A stretch of 64,000 nt of DNA from NCBI RefSeq assembly GCF_003008535.1, contig NZ_CP027666.1, positions 1,658,001-1,722,000 on the forward strand, given 5' to 3'. A program made the position numbers and the translations under genes. This stretch comes from Ottowia oryzae (GTDB lineage Bacteria; Pseudomonadota; Gammaproteobacteria; Burkholderiales; Burkholderiaceae_C). Under the pieces are notes generated by a model that did no database searches, was not told the DNA's origin, and saw nothing but the letters and a program-made list of their open reading frames with translations. Positions 56,172-63,999 of the stretch are shown one piece after another. Positions within the stretch are counted from its first letter, which is position 1. Each line of letters starts with the position of its first letter.

Positions 56172-56624
56172 TGGGTTCACTCCGGTGAAAGGGATGGGCG
56201 GCCGCGAAGACGGTCCGTGAGCACCCTTACGCAAAGCGCGTGCCAGCACCCATCCGGGGCTCTGCGCCCCGCCGGGCAGCGGGGGGCGGTGTTTCAGTGC
56301 GCTTCGAGACGGTGCGCCCCACACCGGCAGGGGCGCGCACCGAAGTTGGGTGCGTCGCGCGTTGCATGGCCCGTGCTGCGTTCTCTGTGCCAACGCGATG
56401 CGCGCGCTGGCCGCGTCAGCCACTTGGCGCGCGGGGCACCGTCGCGGGGCGGGACGTGTGACGCCTGGCTATCGCGCACTGCAACGGGGCGCGGCGCTGT
56501 CAAGCCGGCGCCAAGGCAGTGCTGCCGCACTGATTTGGTGACCTGCACCGCATTGGCGCGCAGCGCCTCGCCCCGCGCCGCACGGAACAGGGCTGGCCCG
56601 CAAGTTGCATCGCACAATCCGACC
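56172..56624. other. Divergent urtA-ureA regulatory stretch, no gene seen
   Basis: The 450 bp between the urtA start and the tandem array hold no recognised gene and no trace of ureD. An inverted repeat GGTGCGCCCC (56311-56320) with GGGGCGCGCACC (56330-56341) could be a regulator site. TGCACC-N5-GGCGCG near 56543 is a weak match to an NtrC half-site pair. I could not place a sigma-54 promoter with the correct GG-N10-GC spacing. Confidence 0.4.
56311..56341. promoter_or_regulatory. Inverted repeat in the urtA-ureA divergent region
   Basis: Arms GGTGCGCCCC and GGGGCGCGCACC with a 9-base spacer; a two-base CG bulge in the right arm makes the match imperfect. It is a candidate binding site for a nitrogen- or urea-responsive regulator, or a hairpin in the urtA leader. 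Confidence 0.35.
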
Positions 56625-56786
56625 ATGGAACTTACCCCTGCTTTCGGCCCTCTGGCCGCGCGGGCTGAAAGAGCGAAGCGATATGGAACTGACTCCCCGC
56701 GTTCGGCCCTCTGGCCGCGCGGGCTGAAAGAGCAAAGCGATATGGAATTGACTCCCCGCGTTCGGCCCTCTGGCCGCGCGGGCTGA
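56625..56786 (+). other. 53-codon leader ORF, first start in the array
   Basis: Because the first unit is one base short, the first ATG reads through two unit boundaries: it begins MELTPAFGPLAARAERAKR and ends in the stop of the 56742 minicistron. It may be translated; no homologue is evident. Confidence 0.35.
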
Positions 56787-56904
56787 AAGAGCGAAGCGAT
56801 ATGGAACTGACTCCCCGCGTTCGGCCCTCTGGCCGCGCGGGCTGAAAGAGCGAAGCGATATGGAACTGACTCCCCGCGTTCGGCCCTCTGGCCGCGCGGG
56901 CTGA
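56683..56904 (+). other. Four 14-codon minicistrons upstream of ureA
   Basis: From 56683, 56742, 56801 and 56860, each unit encodes MELTPRVRPSGRAG and then a TGA (stops end at 56727, 56786, 56845 and 56904). The third codon differs silently in the copy at 56742 (TTG for CTG). In all cases the TGA is followed by AAAGAG and the next ATG starts 14 bases after the stop, a spacing that suits re-initiation. The first six codons are those of ureA. Confidence 0.6.
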
Positions 56905-56918
56905 AAGAGCGAAGCGAT

Positions 56919-57221
56919 ATGGAACTGACTCCCCGCGAAAAAGACAAGCTACTTCTATTCACCGCCGCGCTGCTGGCCGAGCGCCGCAAGGCACGCGGGC
57001 TGCGCCTGAACTACCCGGAAGCCGTAGCGCTGATCAGCGCCGCCGTGATGGAAGGTGCGCGCGACGGCCGCACGGTGGCCGAGCTGATGAGCGCCGGGCG
57101 CGAAGTGCTGACACGCGCCGACGTGATGGACGGCGTGCCCGAGATGATTCCCGACATCCAGGTGGAAGCCACCTTCCCCGATGGCACCAAGCTGGTCACC
57201 GTGCACCAGCCCATCGTGTAG
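56919..57221 (+). CDS. ureA: Urease subunit gamma
   Basis: A 100-residue subunit of nickel urease. It begins MELTPREKDKLLLFTAALLAERRKARGLRLNYPEAVALI, as in the family, and contains the GRTVAELM stretch. It lies just downstream of the tandem array, so its start codon is the last copy of the unit. Its stop TAG (57219-57221) touches the next repeat copy. The ribosome-binding region GAAAGAGCGAAGCGAT is weak (AAGAG), repeated in each unit. Confidence 0.97.
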   Translation: MELTPREKDKLLLFTAALLAERRKARGLRLNYPEAVALISAAVMEGARDGRTVAELMSAGREVLTRADVMDGVPEMIPDIQVEATFPDGTKLVTVHQPIV

Positions 57222-57290
57222 ATCTATTTTTCAAGACTTATAGGCCTCCAGCGCCCATCCCACCAGCGCCAACAGCTATGAAAAACAAAG
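57221..57290 (-). repeat. Dispersed ~60-bp repeat, copy 15 (ureA-hupE gap; contains the hupE start codon)
   Basis: On the minus strand it reads TTTTTCATAGCTGTTGGCGC, TGGTGGGATG, GGCGCTGGAGGCC, TATAAGTCTTG. It is close to the copy at 46243. The complementary CTATGAAAAAC on the plus strand supplies the ATG of the HupE/UreJ gene. Confidence 0.78.
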
Positions 57291-57868
57291 CAAAACTCCT
57301 TCTGGCCGGCTTAGCCGCCACTGCGCCACTGGCCGCCTTCGCGCACCCCGGCGCGTTGGCCGACCATGTGCACACCGGGTTTGCCAGCGGCCTGCTTCAC
57401 CCGTTGACCGGCCCCGACCACCTGGCCGCCATGTTGGCCGTGGGCATGTGGAGCGCGCTGGTGCTGCGCCCGCGCTGGGCCGCGCCGCTGGCCTTCGTCG
57501 CGCTGCTGCTGGCGGGCGCGCTGGCCGCCCAGGCGGGCCTGGCCGTGCCGGGGGTCGAGCCGATGATCGCTGCGTCACTGCTGGTGATCGGCTTGCTGAC
57601 GGCCGCCCGCGCGCGCTTGCCGGTGTGGGGCGGCGCGCTGCTGGTGGGCGCCTTCGCCTTCTTCCACGGCGCGGCCCACGGCAGTGAGTTGGCCGGCCCA
57701 GGCGCCGCTGCGGCCCTTCTGGGCATGGTGATCGGTACGGCGGTGCTGCACTTGGTGGGCATGGGCCTGGGTGAGGCGGCCCTGCGTCGCGCGCGCTGGA
57801 TCAGCGCCGTGGCCGGTGCGGCGGTGGCGGCGCTGGGCTCGATGCTGCTGCTGCGCATGGCGATGTGA
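57278..57868 (+). CDS. HupE/UreJ family nickel transporter
   Basis: A 196-residue membrane protein with an N-terminal signal-like helix (LLLAGLAATAPLAAFA) and five or six more helices. The nickel-binding motif HPLTGPDHLAAMLAVG (HPxxGxDH) is near residue 37, and GAFAFFHGAAHGSELAG is near 125. It lies between ureA and ureB, the typical place of ureJ in related bacteria, and probably supplies nickel for the urease centre. The ATG is part of the preceding repeat copy. Confidence 0.93.
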   Translation: MKNKAKLLLAGLAATAPLAAFAHPGALADHVHTGFASGLLHPLTGPDHLAAMLAVGMWSALVLRPRWAAPLAFVALLLAGALAAQAGLAVPGVEPMIAASLLVIGLLTAARARLPVWGGALLVGAFAFFHGAAHGSELAGPGAAAALLGMVIGTAVLHLVGMGLGEAALRRARWISAVAGAAVAALGSMLLLRMAM

Positions 57869-57884
57869 AGCAAAGGGGCACGCA

Positions 57885-58190
57885 GTGATACCTGGTGAAT
57901 ACCTGATCGACGAGGGTGAACACACCCTGAACCCCGGCCGCCCGGTGCTGACGCTGGTGGTGCGCAACACGGGCGACCGGCCCATCCAGGTGGGCTCGCA
58001 CTATCACTTTTCCGAGACCAACGCCGCGCTGGCTTTCGACCGCGAGGCCGCGCGCGGCATGCGCTTGAACATCGGCTCGGGCTTGGCCGTGCGGTTTGAG
58101 CCCGGCCAGCAGCGCACCGTAGAGCTGGTGCCCTACGCGGGCGAGCGCGTGGTCTACGGCTTTCGCGGCCAGGTGCAGGGCGCACTCTGA
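57885..58190 (+). CDS. ureB: Urease subunit beta
   Basis: A 101-residue subunit. The GTG start at 57885 gives VIPGEYLIDEGEHTLNPGRPVLTLVVRNTGDRPIQVGSHYHFSETNAALAFDR, typical of the family, with AAAGGGG five to eight bases upstream. The 38-residue in-frame extension read from an ATG at 57771 is out of family and was rejected. Confidence 0.96.
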   Translation: MIPGEYLIDEGEHTLNPGRPVLTLVVRNTGDRPIQVGSHYHFSETNAALAFDREAARGMRLNIGSGLAVRFEPGQQRTVELVPYAGERVVYGFRGQVQGAL

Positions 58191-58200
58191 CCGGCTGGTC

Positions 58201-58268
58201 GATTTGATTGAAAAGTGGCTGAAGCGCTTGCCCAACCAGCGCTGGCAGCTACTGCTTGAATAGCAAAC
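58201..58268 (-). repeat. Dispersed ~60-bp repeat, copy 16 (ureB-ureC gap)
   Basis: On the minus strand it reads TGCTATTCAAGCAGTAGCTG, CCAGCGCTGG, eight bases, GCGCTTCAGCC and CTTTTCAATCAAA. It is intergenic and follows ureB by 10 bp. Confidence 0.6.
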
Positions 58269-58290
58269 TGTCTGAAAGAACGAACGCGCC

Positions 58291-60036
58291 ATGGCAACCC
58301 TCAACAAGCGCGCCTACGCTGAAATCTTTGGCCCCACGGTGGGCGACCGCGTGCGCCTAGCCGACACCGACCTGCTGATCGAGGTGGAAGACGACTACAC
58401 CTTGCGCGCGGGCGGCTACGGTGAAGAAGTGAAGTTCGGCGGCGGCAAGACCATCCGCGACGGCATGGCGCAAAGCCAGCGCACGCGGGCGGACGGCGCC
58501 GTCGATACGGTGCTGACCAACGCGCTGATCCTGGACCACTGGGGCATCGTTAAGGCCGACATCGGCCTGAAGGACGGCCGCATCGCCGCCATCGGCAAGG
58601 CGGGCAATCCCGACACGCAGCCGGGCGTGGACATCGTCATCGGCCCCGGCACCGAGATCATCAGCTGCGAGGGCAACATCGTCACCGCCGGCGGCATCGA
58701 CAGCCACATCCACTTCATCTGCCCGCAGCAGATCGACGAGGCGCTGGCCAGCGGCGTGACCACCATGCTGGGCGGCGGCACCGGCCCGGCCACCGGCACC
58801 TTTGCCACCACCTGCACGCCGGGGCCGTGGCACATCGAACGCATGCTGCAGGCGGCCGACGCCTTTCCGATGAACCTGGGTTTCCTGGGCAAGGGCAACG
58901 CCAGCCGGCCCGAGGCGCTGCGCGAGCAGGTGCACGCGGGCGTGATCGGGCTGAAGCTGCACGAAGACTGGGGCACCACGCCGTCGGCCATCGACCAGTG
59001 CCTGAGTGTGGCCGAAGAGCTGGACGTGCAGGTGGCCATCCATTCCGACACGCTGAACGAATCGGGCTTTGTGGAAGACACCATCGCGGCCACCAAGGGC
59101 CGCAGCCTGTGCGCTTTCCACACCGAAGGCGCGGGCGGCGGGCACGCGCCCGACATCCTGCGCGTGGTGGGCGAGGCGAATTTTTTGCCCAGCTCCACCA
59201 ACCCCACCATGCCCTACACCGTCAACACGCTGGACGAGCACGTCGACATGCTGATGGTGTGCCACCACCTCGATGCCGCCATCGCCGAAGACCTGGCCTT
59301 TGCCGAAAGCCGCATCCGCAAGGAAACCATTGCCGCCGAAGACGTGCTGCACGACCTGGGCACCATCAGCATGATGAGCAGCGATTCGCAGGCCATGGGC
59401 CGCGTGGGCGAGGTGGTCATCCGCACCTGGCAGACGGCCAGCAAGATGAAGGCGCAGCGCGGCTGGCTGGCGCCCGACGCAGGGCGCAGTGCGGGCGCCG
59501 AATCGCAGCAGCGCAATGACAACTTCCGCGCCAAGCGCTACGTGGCCAAGTACACGATCAACCCGGCCATCGCCCACGGCATCAGCCACGACGTGGGCAG
59601 CCTGGAAGTCGGCAAGTGGGCCGACATCGTGATCTGGAAGCCGGCTTTCTTCGGTGTGAAGCCCTTCTGCATCCTCAAGGGCGGCAGCATCGCCATGGCC
59701 GCCATGGGCGACCCGAACGCCAGCATCCCCACGCCGCAGCCGGTGCACTACCGGCCGATGTTCGGCGCCTTCGGTGGCTCGCTGGCCAAAAGCTCGCTGA
59801 CGTTCATGTCGCAGGCGGCGGTCGACGCGGGCCTGCCCCAGCGCTATGGCCTGGCCAAGACGGTGAGCGCGGCGCGCCACATCCGTGGCGTGCGCAAGCA
59901 GCACATGGTGCTCAACGGGCTGACGCCGCGCATGGAGATCGACCACCAGACCTACGCCGTGCGCGCCGACGGCCAGCTGCTGACCTGCGAGCCCGCGCGC
60001 AGCCTGCCGCTGGCGCAGCGCTACTTCCTGTTCTGA
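58291..60036 (+). CDS. ureC: Urease subunit alpha
   Basis: A 581-residue catalytic subunit. The metal-binding SHIHFICPQQ (HxH) is near 137, the carbamylated lysine is K222 in GLKLHEDWGTT, and HTEGAGGGHAPDI near 275 plus VCHHLD near 325 (active-site His flap) follow. A short Pro/Gly-rich insert after GWLAPDAGRS (ca. 395) makes it slightly longer than the usual 567-573. Start MATLNKRAYAEIFGPTVGDRV matches family. Followed immediately by the GNAT gene. Confidence 0.98.
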   Translation: MATLNKRAYAEIFGPTVGDRVRLADTDLLIEVEDDYTLRAGGYGEEVKFGGGKTIRDGMAQSQRTRADGAVDTVLTNALILDHWGIVKADIGLKDGRIAAIGKAGNPDTQPGVDIVIGPGTEIISCEGNIVTAGGIDSHIHFICPQQIDEALASGVTTMLGGGTGPATGTFATTCTPGPWHIERMLQAADAFPMNLGFLGKGNASRPEALREQVHAGVIGLKLHEDWGTTPSAIDQCLSVAEELDVQVAIHSDTLNESGFVEDTIAATKGRSLCAFHTEGAGGGHAPDILRVVGEANFLPSSTNPTMPYTVNTLDEHVDMLMVCHHLDAAIAEDLAFAESRIRKETIAAEDVLHDLGTISMMSSDSQAMGRVGEVVIRTWQTASKMKAQRGWLAPDAGRSAGAESQQRNDNFRAKRYVAKYTINPAIAHGISHDVGSLEVGKWADIVIWKPAFFGVKPFCILKGGSIAMAAMGDPNASIPTPQPVHYRPMFGAFGGSLAKSSLTFMSQAAVDAGLPQRYGLAKTVSAARHIRGVRKQHMVLNGLTPRMEIDHQTYAVRADGQLLTCEPARSLPLAQRYFLF

Positions 60037-60543
60037 ATGGCCGCTGCCCTGTACATCCGCCTGGACGACCTGAGCGACCCGTGCATCGCCACGTTTTTAG
60101 AGGAGCACCTGGCCGACATGCGGCGCGTGTCTCCGCCCGAAAGTGTGCACGCGCTGGACTTAGCGGCCCTGCGCGCGCCAGACATCCGCTTCTGGACGGC
60201 CTGGGCGGGGGCGGCGGAACCCGCTGATTCGGCCCAAGGCGCCGATGGCCCAGCGCTGGTCGGCACCGCAGCGCTCAAGCGCCTGGACGCAGCGCACGCC
60301 GAACTCAAATCCATGCGCACCGCCGCCGTCTGGCGAGGCCAGGGCGTGGCGGCGCAGATGCTGGTCTACGTGATGGACCAGGCGCGTGCGGCGGGCCACA
60401 CGCGCTTGAGCCTGGAGACCGGCAGCGAGGAATTCTTTGCCTCCGCCCGTGCGCTGTACGCCCGGCACGGCTTCATGCCTTGCGCGCACTTCGGCAGTTA
60501 CCAGCCCGATCCCCACAGCTGCTTCATGACCCGCGCCTTGTAG
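60037..60543 (+). CDS. GNAT family N-acetyltransferase
   Basis: A 168-residue acetyltransferase that starts immediately after the ureC stop. The acetyl-CoA loop is AELKSMRTAAVWRGQGVAAQMLVYVMDQARAAGHTRLSLETGSEEFFASARALYARHGFMPCAHFGSY. The R/QxxGxG/A motif is RGQGVAA. It lies inside the urease operon between ureC and ureE and has no Shine-Dalgarno of its own, so it is probably coupled to ureC. Substrate is unknown. Confidence 0.88.
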   Translation: MAAALYIRLDDLSDPCIATFLEEHLADMRRVSPPESVHALDLAALRAPDIRFWTAWAGAAEPADSAQGADGPALVGTAALKRLDAAHAELKSMRTAAVWRGQGVAAQMLVYVMDQARAAGHTRLSLETGSEEFFASARALYARHGFMPCAHFGSYQPDPHSCFMTRAL

Positions 60544-60597
60544 GCGCATGCAGCATCCGTGCGCGTGCCCCGCGCAAGTTCCGCAATACTTCCACCC

Positions 60598-61182
60598 ATG
60601 CTGATCGCCAACAAAGTCATGCCCCAGGGCCGCGGCCTGGCCCGCGTGCTCACGCAGCGCGCGCCCACCATCGAGCTGGATTGGGATGCCCGCCAGAAAA
60701 GCCGCTTTTCCGCCACCGACAGCCAGGGCCGCGCGCTGGCCGTGTTTCTGCCGCGCGGCACCGCCGTGCGCGGCGGCGACGTGCTGGTGGCCGAAGACGG
60801 TTCGCTGGTGCGCGTGCTGGCGGCGCCGCAAACGGTGCTGCGCATCACGCCTTGTGGCCAGCACGGCTCGCCTTTCGACCTGACGCGCGCCGCCTACCAC
60901 CTGGGCAACCGCCACGTGCCCATCGAGCTGACGCCCGAATACCTGCAGATCGAACCCGACCACGTGCTGGCCGACATGCTGCGCGCCATGCACCTCACGG
61001 TGACCGAGCTGCAGGCGCCTTTCGAACCCGAGGGCGGGGCCTACGGCGGGCACGTCACCAACGACGGGCACAGCCACCATCACCATGGGCACGGCCACCA
61101 CCATGACCATGGCGGCCATCACGAACACGCCCACGACCATGATCACGGCCACGCCCACCACGACCATGGGCACGAGCACTGA
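60598..61182 (+). CDS. ureE: Urease accessory nickel metallochaperone UreE
   Basis: A 194-residue protein. Start MLIANKVMPQGRGLARVLTQRAPTIELDWDARQKSRFSATDSQGRALAVFL. The nickel-binding His of GNRHVPIEL is present. The C-terminus is a long His-rich tail (SHHHHGHGHHHDHGGHHEHAHDHDHGHAHHDHG), typical of nickel-storing UreE forms. It delivers nickel to the apo-urease complex. Confidence 0.95.
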   Translation: MLIANKVMPQGRGLARVLTQRAPTIELDWDARQKSRFSATDSQGRALAVFLPRGTAVRGGDVLVAEDGSLVRVLAAPQTVLRITPCGQHGSPFDLTRAAYHLGNRHVPIELTPEYLQIEPDHVLADMLRAMHLTVTELQAPFEPEGGAYGGHVTNDGHSHHHHGHGHHHDHGGHHEHAHDHDHGHAHHDHGHEH

Positions 61183-61222
61183 GGCCCGGCTGCGGCCCGA
61201 TGCGCCCACCCCCGAGGCCGCC

Positions 61223-61891
61223 ATGCCGCCGCACAGCCTGCTGCAGCTGATCTGGCTGGCCTCGCCCGCCTTGCCGGTGGGGGGCTTCTCGTATTCCGAA
61301 GGGCTGGAGGCGGCCATCGAATGGGCGGGCGTGCAGGACGAAGCCACCGCCAGCGACTGGCTGATCGGCCAGCTGCACCTGAGCCTGGCGCCGGGCGATC
61401 TGGCCGTGGTGGCCGAGGCCACCCGCGCCTGGCGCGCGATGGACATGCCCCGCGTGCGCGCCCTGAACGCCTGGGTGTTCACCACGCGCGAATCGGCCGA
61501 ATTTTTGCTGCAGACCGAGCAGATGGGCCGGTCCTTCGTCGAATGGCTCAAGCTGCACCACGCCGACGCCGCCACCTGCTTTGACGGTGTGCCCGCCACC
61601 TACCCGGTGGCGTTCGCCTTTGCCGCCGCGCGCAGCGGCGCCAGCGTGGCCGATGGCTGCCTGGCTTTCGCCTTCGGCTGGGCCGAAAACATGACCGCCG
61701 CCGCCGTCAAAGCCGTGCCGCTGGGCCAAAGCGCCGGGCAGCGCATGCTGGCCAGGCTGGCGCAAGACATTCCGGCGGCCGTGCAAGACGCGCTGGCCCG
61801 CACCGACGACACCCGCCAGGCCTTTTCACCGCTGCTGGCCATTCTTTCGGCGCGGCACGAAACGCAGTATTCGCGCCTGTTTCGCAGCTAG
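61223..61891 (+). CDS. ureF: Urease accessory protein UreF
   Basis: A 222-residue protein. MPPHSLLQLIWLASPALPVGGFSYSEGLEAAIEWAGV is the family start. The alternative ATG at 61166 overlaps ureE and has no Shine-Dalgarno, while GAGG lies five bases before 61223. It has the conserved helix QLHLSLAPGDLAVVAEATRAW and the RESAEFLLQTEQMGRSF segment. It bridges UreG with the urease-UreD complex in other systems; no ureD is in this window. Confidence 0.94.
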   Translation: MPPHSLLQLIWLASPALPVGGFSYSEGLEAAIEWAGVQDEATASDWLIGQLHLSLAPGDLAVVAEATRAWRAMDMPRVRALNAWVFTTRESAEFLLQTEQMGRSFVEWLKLHHADAATCFDGVPATYPVAFAFAAARSGASVADGCLAFAFGWAENMTAAAVKAVPLGQSAGQRMLARLAQDIPAAVQDALARTDDTRQAFSPLLAILSARHETQYSRLFRS

Positions 61892-61935
61892 CCGCGCACG
61901 CCGGCCACCGCCCCACCATTTTTCAGGACACCGCC

Positions 61936-62598
61936 ATGACCACCGCACTGCACCACGTTCCCAACCGCACCAAGAAACTGCCCCCTTTGCGCGTGGGCAT
62001 TGGCGGGCCTGTCGGCTCGGGCAAGACCACCTTGCTGGAAATGCTGTGCAAGGCCATGCGCGACAAGTGGGACCTGATCGCCATCACCAACGACATCTAC
62101 ACCAAGGAAGACCAGCGCCTGCTGACCGTGAGCGGCGCCCTGCCGGCCGAGCGCATCATGGGCGTGGAAACGGGCGGCTGCCCGCACACGGCGATCCGCG
62201 AAGACGCCTCGATCAACCTGGAGGCCATCGACCGCATGCTGGGCGACTTTCCCAACGCCGACATCGTGTTCGTGGAAAGCGGTGGCGACAACCTGGCCGC
62301 CACCTTCAGCCCCGAGCTGTCCGACCTGACGATCTACGTGATCGACGTGGCGGCGGGCGAGAAGATCCCCCGCAAAGGCGGCCCCGGCATCACCAAGAGC
62401 GACCTGTTCGTCATCAACAAGACCGACCTGGCGCCGCATGTGGGCGCCAACCTGGACGTGATGAAAAGCGACACCGAACGCATGCGCGCCGGCGCGCAGG
62501 GCGTGAAGCCCTTCGTGATGACCAACCTCAAGACGCAGGCGGGCCTGGACGAGGTGGTGCGCTTCATCGAGCAGAAAGGCATGCTGACCGCCGTTTAG
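61936..62598 (+). CDS. ureG: Urease accessory GTPase UreG
   Basis: A 220-residue SIMIBI GTPase. P-loop GIGGPVGSGKTTLLEML at 21-37; Walker B/metal VFVESGGDNLAATFSPELSDL; GTP specificity motif INKTDLAPHVGANLDVM and the nickel-binding TGGCPH in ETGGCPHTAIREDAS are present. The TAG stop (62596-62598) is provided by the TAGGCC end of a dispersed repeat copy. Last gene of the ure operon here. Confidence 0.97.
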   Translation: MTTALHHVPNRTKKLPPLRVGIGGPVGSGKTTLLEMLCKAMRDKWDLIAITNDIYTKEDQRLLTVSGALPAERIMGVETGGCPHTAIREDASINLEAIDRMLGDFPNADIVFVESGGDNLAATFSPELSDLTIYVIDVAAGEKIPRKGGPGITKSDLFVINKTDLAPHVGANLDVMKSDTERMRAGAQGVKPFVMTNLKTQAGLDEVVRFIEQKGMLTAV

Positions 62599-62640
62599 GC
62601 CGCCAGCGCCCGTCCAGCCTGCGCTGGCTGCTCTATTTGT
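62597..62640 (-). repeat. Dispersed ~60-bp repeat, copy 17 (ureG-binding protein junction)
   Basis: On the minus strand it reads AGCAGCCAGCGCAGGCTGG, ACGGGCGCTGGCGGCC. It sits between the convergent ureG and substrate-binding protein genes and overlaps the ends of both. Confidence 0.65.
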
Positions 62641-63553
62641 TGTAGCTTTCCAGCGGCTCGTCGTTCGGGTTGGCAAACAGCGCCTTGAGCGCGTCGCTCA
62701 TCGGCAGGTTCAGGCTGGTGTTGCGCGGCGGGATGGGCTGCATGAACCATTTGTCGTAGTGCCTGGCCATCTCGCCCGAGGCCATCATCGCCTTCAGCTC
62801 GCCGTCCACCGCCTGCTTGAAAGCCGGGTCGTCCTTGCGAAACAGGATGGCAATCGGCTCGGATTGCAGCGACGTGCCCACCAGCTTGTACAGCTTCGGG
62901 TCGCGTGAGTTGGCGACGATGCCCGCCAGCAGGTTGTCGTCCAAAACAAAGGCAGATGCGCGCCCGGTTTCCACGGCGAGCAGGCTTTCCAGGTTGTCCT
63001 TCTGCTGCGCCACGTTGATCTTGACGTTCTGCTCGCGCTCCAGCTTGCGCAGCAGCTGCACGGCGGTGGTGCCGGTGGTGGCGGCCACGCTTTTGCCGTC
63101 CAGCTGCTTCCAGTCGGTGATGCCCGAATCGGCCCGCACCGCCATGCGCACCTGGCTGATGTAGGTGGTGACGGCAAAGGCCACCTGCTGCTGGCGCACC
63201 AGCGTGTTGGTGGCGGGGCCGCAGCCAATGTCCACCGTGCCGTTCTGCACCAGCGGCATGGTGTTTTGCGGCGTCATGGCGAAGTACTCCAGCTTGGCCT
63301 GCGGCGCCAGCTTGCGAAGGATGCGTTCGCACAGCTCGACGTGGTAGCCGGTGAATTTCTCGTGCGCGCCCAGCGCATAGGCCATGGGCGGCGAGGCTTC
63401 GCGCACGCCGATCACGGCTTTGCCGCTGCTGCGGATCTTCTCCAGCGTGCCGCCGGTGGCCTGCGCGTGCGCGGTGGGCGCGACGGCGGCTGCGCCGAAG
63501 GCCAGTGCGATGGCCGCAAGGCGCCAGCGGGATGGGCGTGAATGGCTTGTCAT
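62633..63553 (-). CDS. Amino acid ABC transporter substrate-binding protein (GltI-like)
   Basis: A 306-residue periplasmic binding protein with signal peptide (LAAIALAFGAAAVAPTAHAQ). The mature region starts GTLEKIRSSGKAVIGVREASPPMAYALG and contains the DIGCGPATNTLVRQQQVAFAVTTY and VAATTGTTAVQLLRKLE blocks of the glutamate/aspartate-binding SBP_bac_3 family. No permease gene is next to it in the window. Likely glutamate/aspartate; not proven. Confidence 0.9.
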   Translation of the reverse strand: MTSHSRPSRWRLAAIALAFGAAAVAPTAHAQATGGTLEKIRSSGKAVIGVREASPPMAYALGAHEKFTGYHVELCERILRKLAPQAKLEYFAMTPQNTMPLVQNGTVDIGCGPATNTLVRQQQVAFAVTTYISQVRMAVRADSGITDWKQLDGKSVAATTGTTAVQLLRKLEREQNVKINVAQQKDNLESLLAVETGRASAFVLDDNLLAGIVANSRDPKLYKLVGTSLQSEPIAILFRKDDPAFKQAVDGELKAMMASGEMARHYDKWFMQPIPPRNTSLNLPMSDALKALFANPNDEPLESYNK

Positions 63554-63804
63554 GTTTTGTCTCCTTGGGAATGCCCCAGGCCAGTATGCCGCAGCGGATG
63601 CGCGTACCGGGTGGCGGTGTGGCCATCACGGGTGCGACGCGAATAGCCGCGAAATAGTCCCGTGTGCCTGCCATGGGCCTTGGCTTGGACGAGCCAAGCA
63701 GTGCGCCGTTGGGCACGCCTCGGTGCCAGCATGGAAGAGCGACGTGCGGCAAGGCGCTGCGTTGCCAGGGTGCCGCCCCCAGCCGGCGAACCGGCGGCCA
63801 ATCC

Positions 63805-63999
63805 TTAGCGCGGCAAGATGTTGCGCGCCGTGGCCAGCAGCGTGGCGCACAGCGTTTCCGCGCCGTGTTCGTCCACCGCCATCACGTCGGCGGCGCACAC
63901 GCTGAGCAGCTTGGCGTGGCTGATCACGCGGCCTTTGCCGCGCAGGTGCGTGCCGACGGCCGGGGCGACGATTTTCAGTGTGGTGTCGATCGTGGCGTT
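63805..63999 (-). CDS. PaaI-type hotdog thioesterase, C-terminal part; cut by right edge
   Basis: The minus-strand frame from base 63999 is open and ends at a TAA (63805-63807), so the gene begins beyond the window. The 64 visible residues (KIVAPAVGTHLRGKGRVISHAKLLSVCAADVMAVDEHGAETLCATLLATARNI) match the last strands of PaaI-type 4HBT hotdog thioesterases. It precedes a 250-bp gap to the amino-acid binding protein gene. Confidence 0.75.
   Translation of the reverse strand, partial: NATIDTTLKIVAPAVGTHLRGKGRVISHAKLLSVCAADVMAVDEHGAETLCATLLATARNILPR

Larger units (their letters stand above)
56625..56938 (+). repeat. 59-bp tandem array ending in the ureA start
   Basis: Start codons of the ATGGAACT-type repeat at 56625, 56683, 56742, 56801, 56860 and 56919; the intervals are 58, 59, 59, 59 and 59. 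Each unit reads ATGGAACTGACTCCCCGCG, then TTCGGCCCTCTGGCCGCG, CGGGCTGAAAGAGCGAAG, CGAT. The last unit is the true ureA start and diverges after CCCCGCG. The first unit differs (CTTACCCCTGC). The third has GAGCAAAGCGAT and ATGGAATTG. CGGCC-CTCT-GGCCG forms a small hairpin in each unit. It is a duplication of the ureA start region with its leader. Confidence 0.9.

Noticed and set aside
56281..56624. Sigma-54 promoter with NtrC sites in the urtA-ureA region
   Set aside because: I could not find GG-N10-GC with the right flanks; only a weak TGCACC-N5-GGCGCG match near 56543.
56625..56938. CRISPR array
   Set aside because: The units are directly adjacent with no unique spacers; this is a tandem duplication, not repeat-spacer DNA.
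56294..56989. Minus-strand open frame with repeated FSPRGQRAERGE-type peptide
   Set aside because: It is the antisense translation of the tandem array and overlaps ureA; the periodicity comes from the DNA repeat, and no start or Shine-Dalgarno suits it.
63550..63801. 83-codon minus-strand ORF upstream of the GltI-like gene
   Set aside because: No family features, low-complexity Arg-rich translation; it is probably the promoter region.
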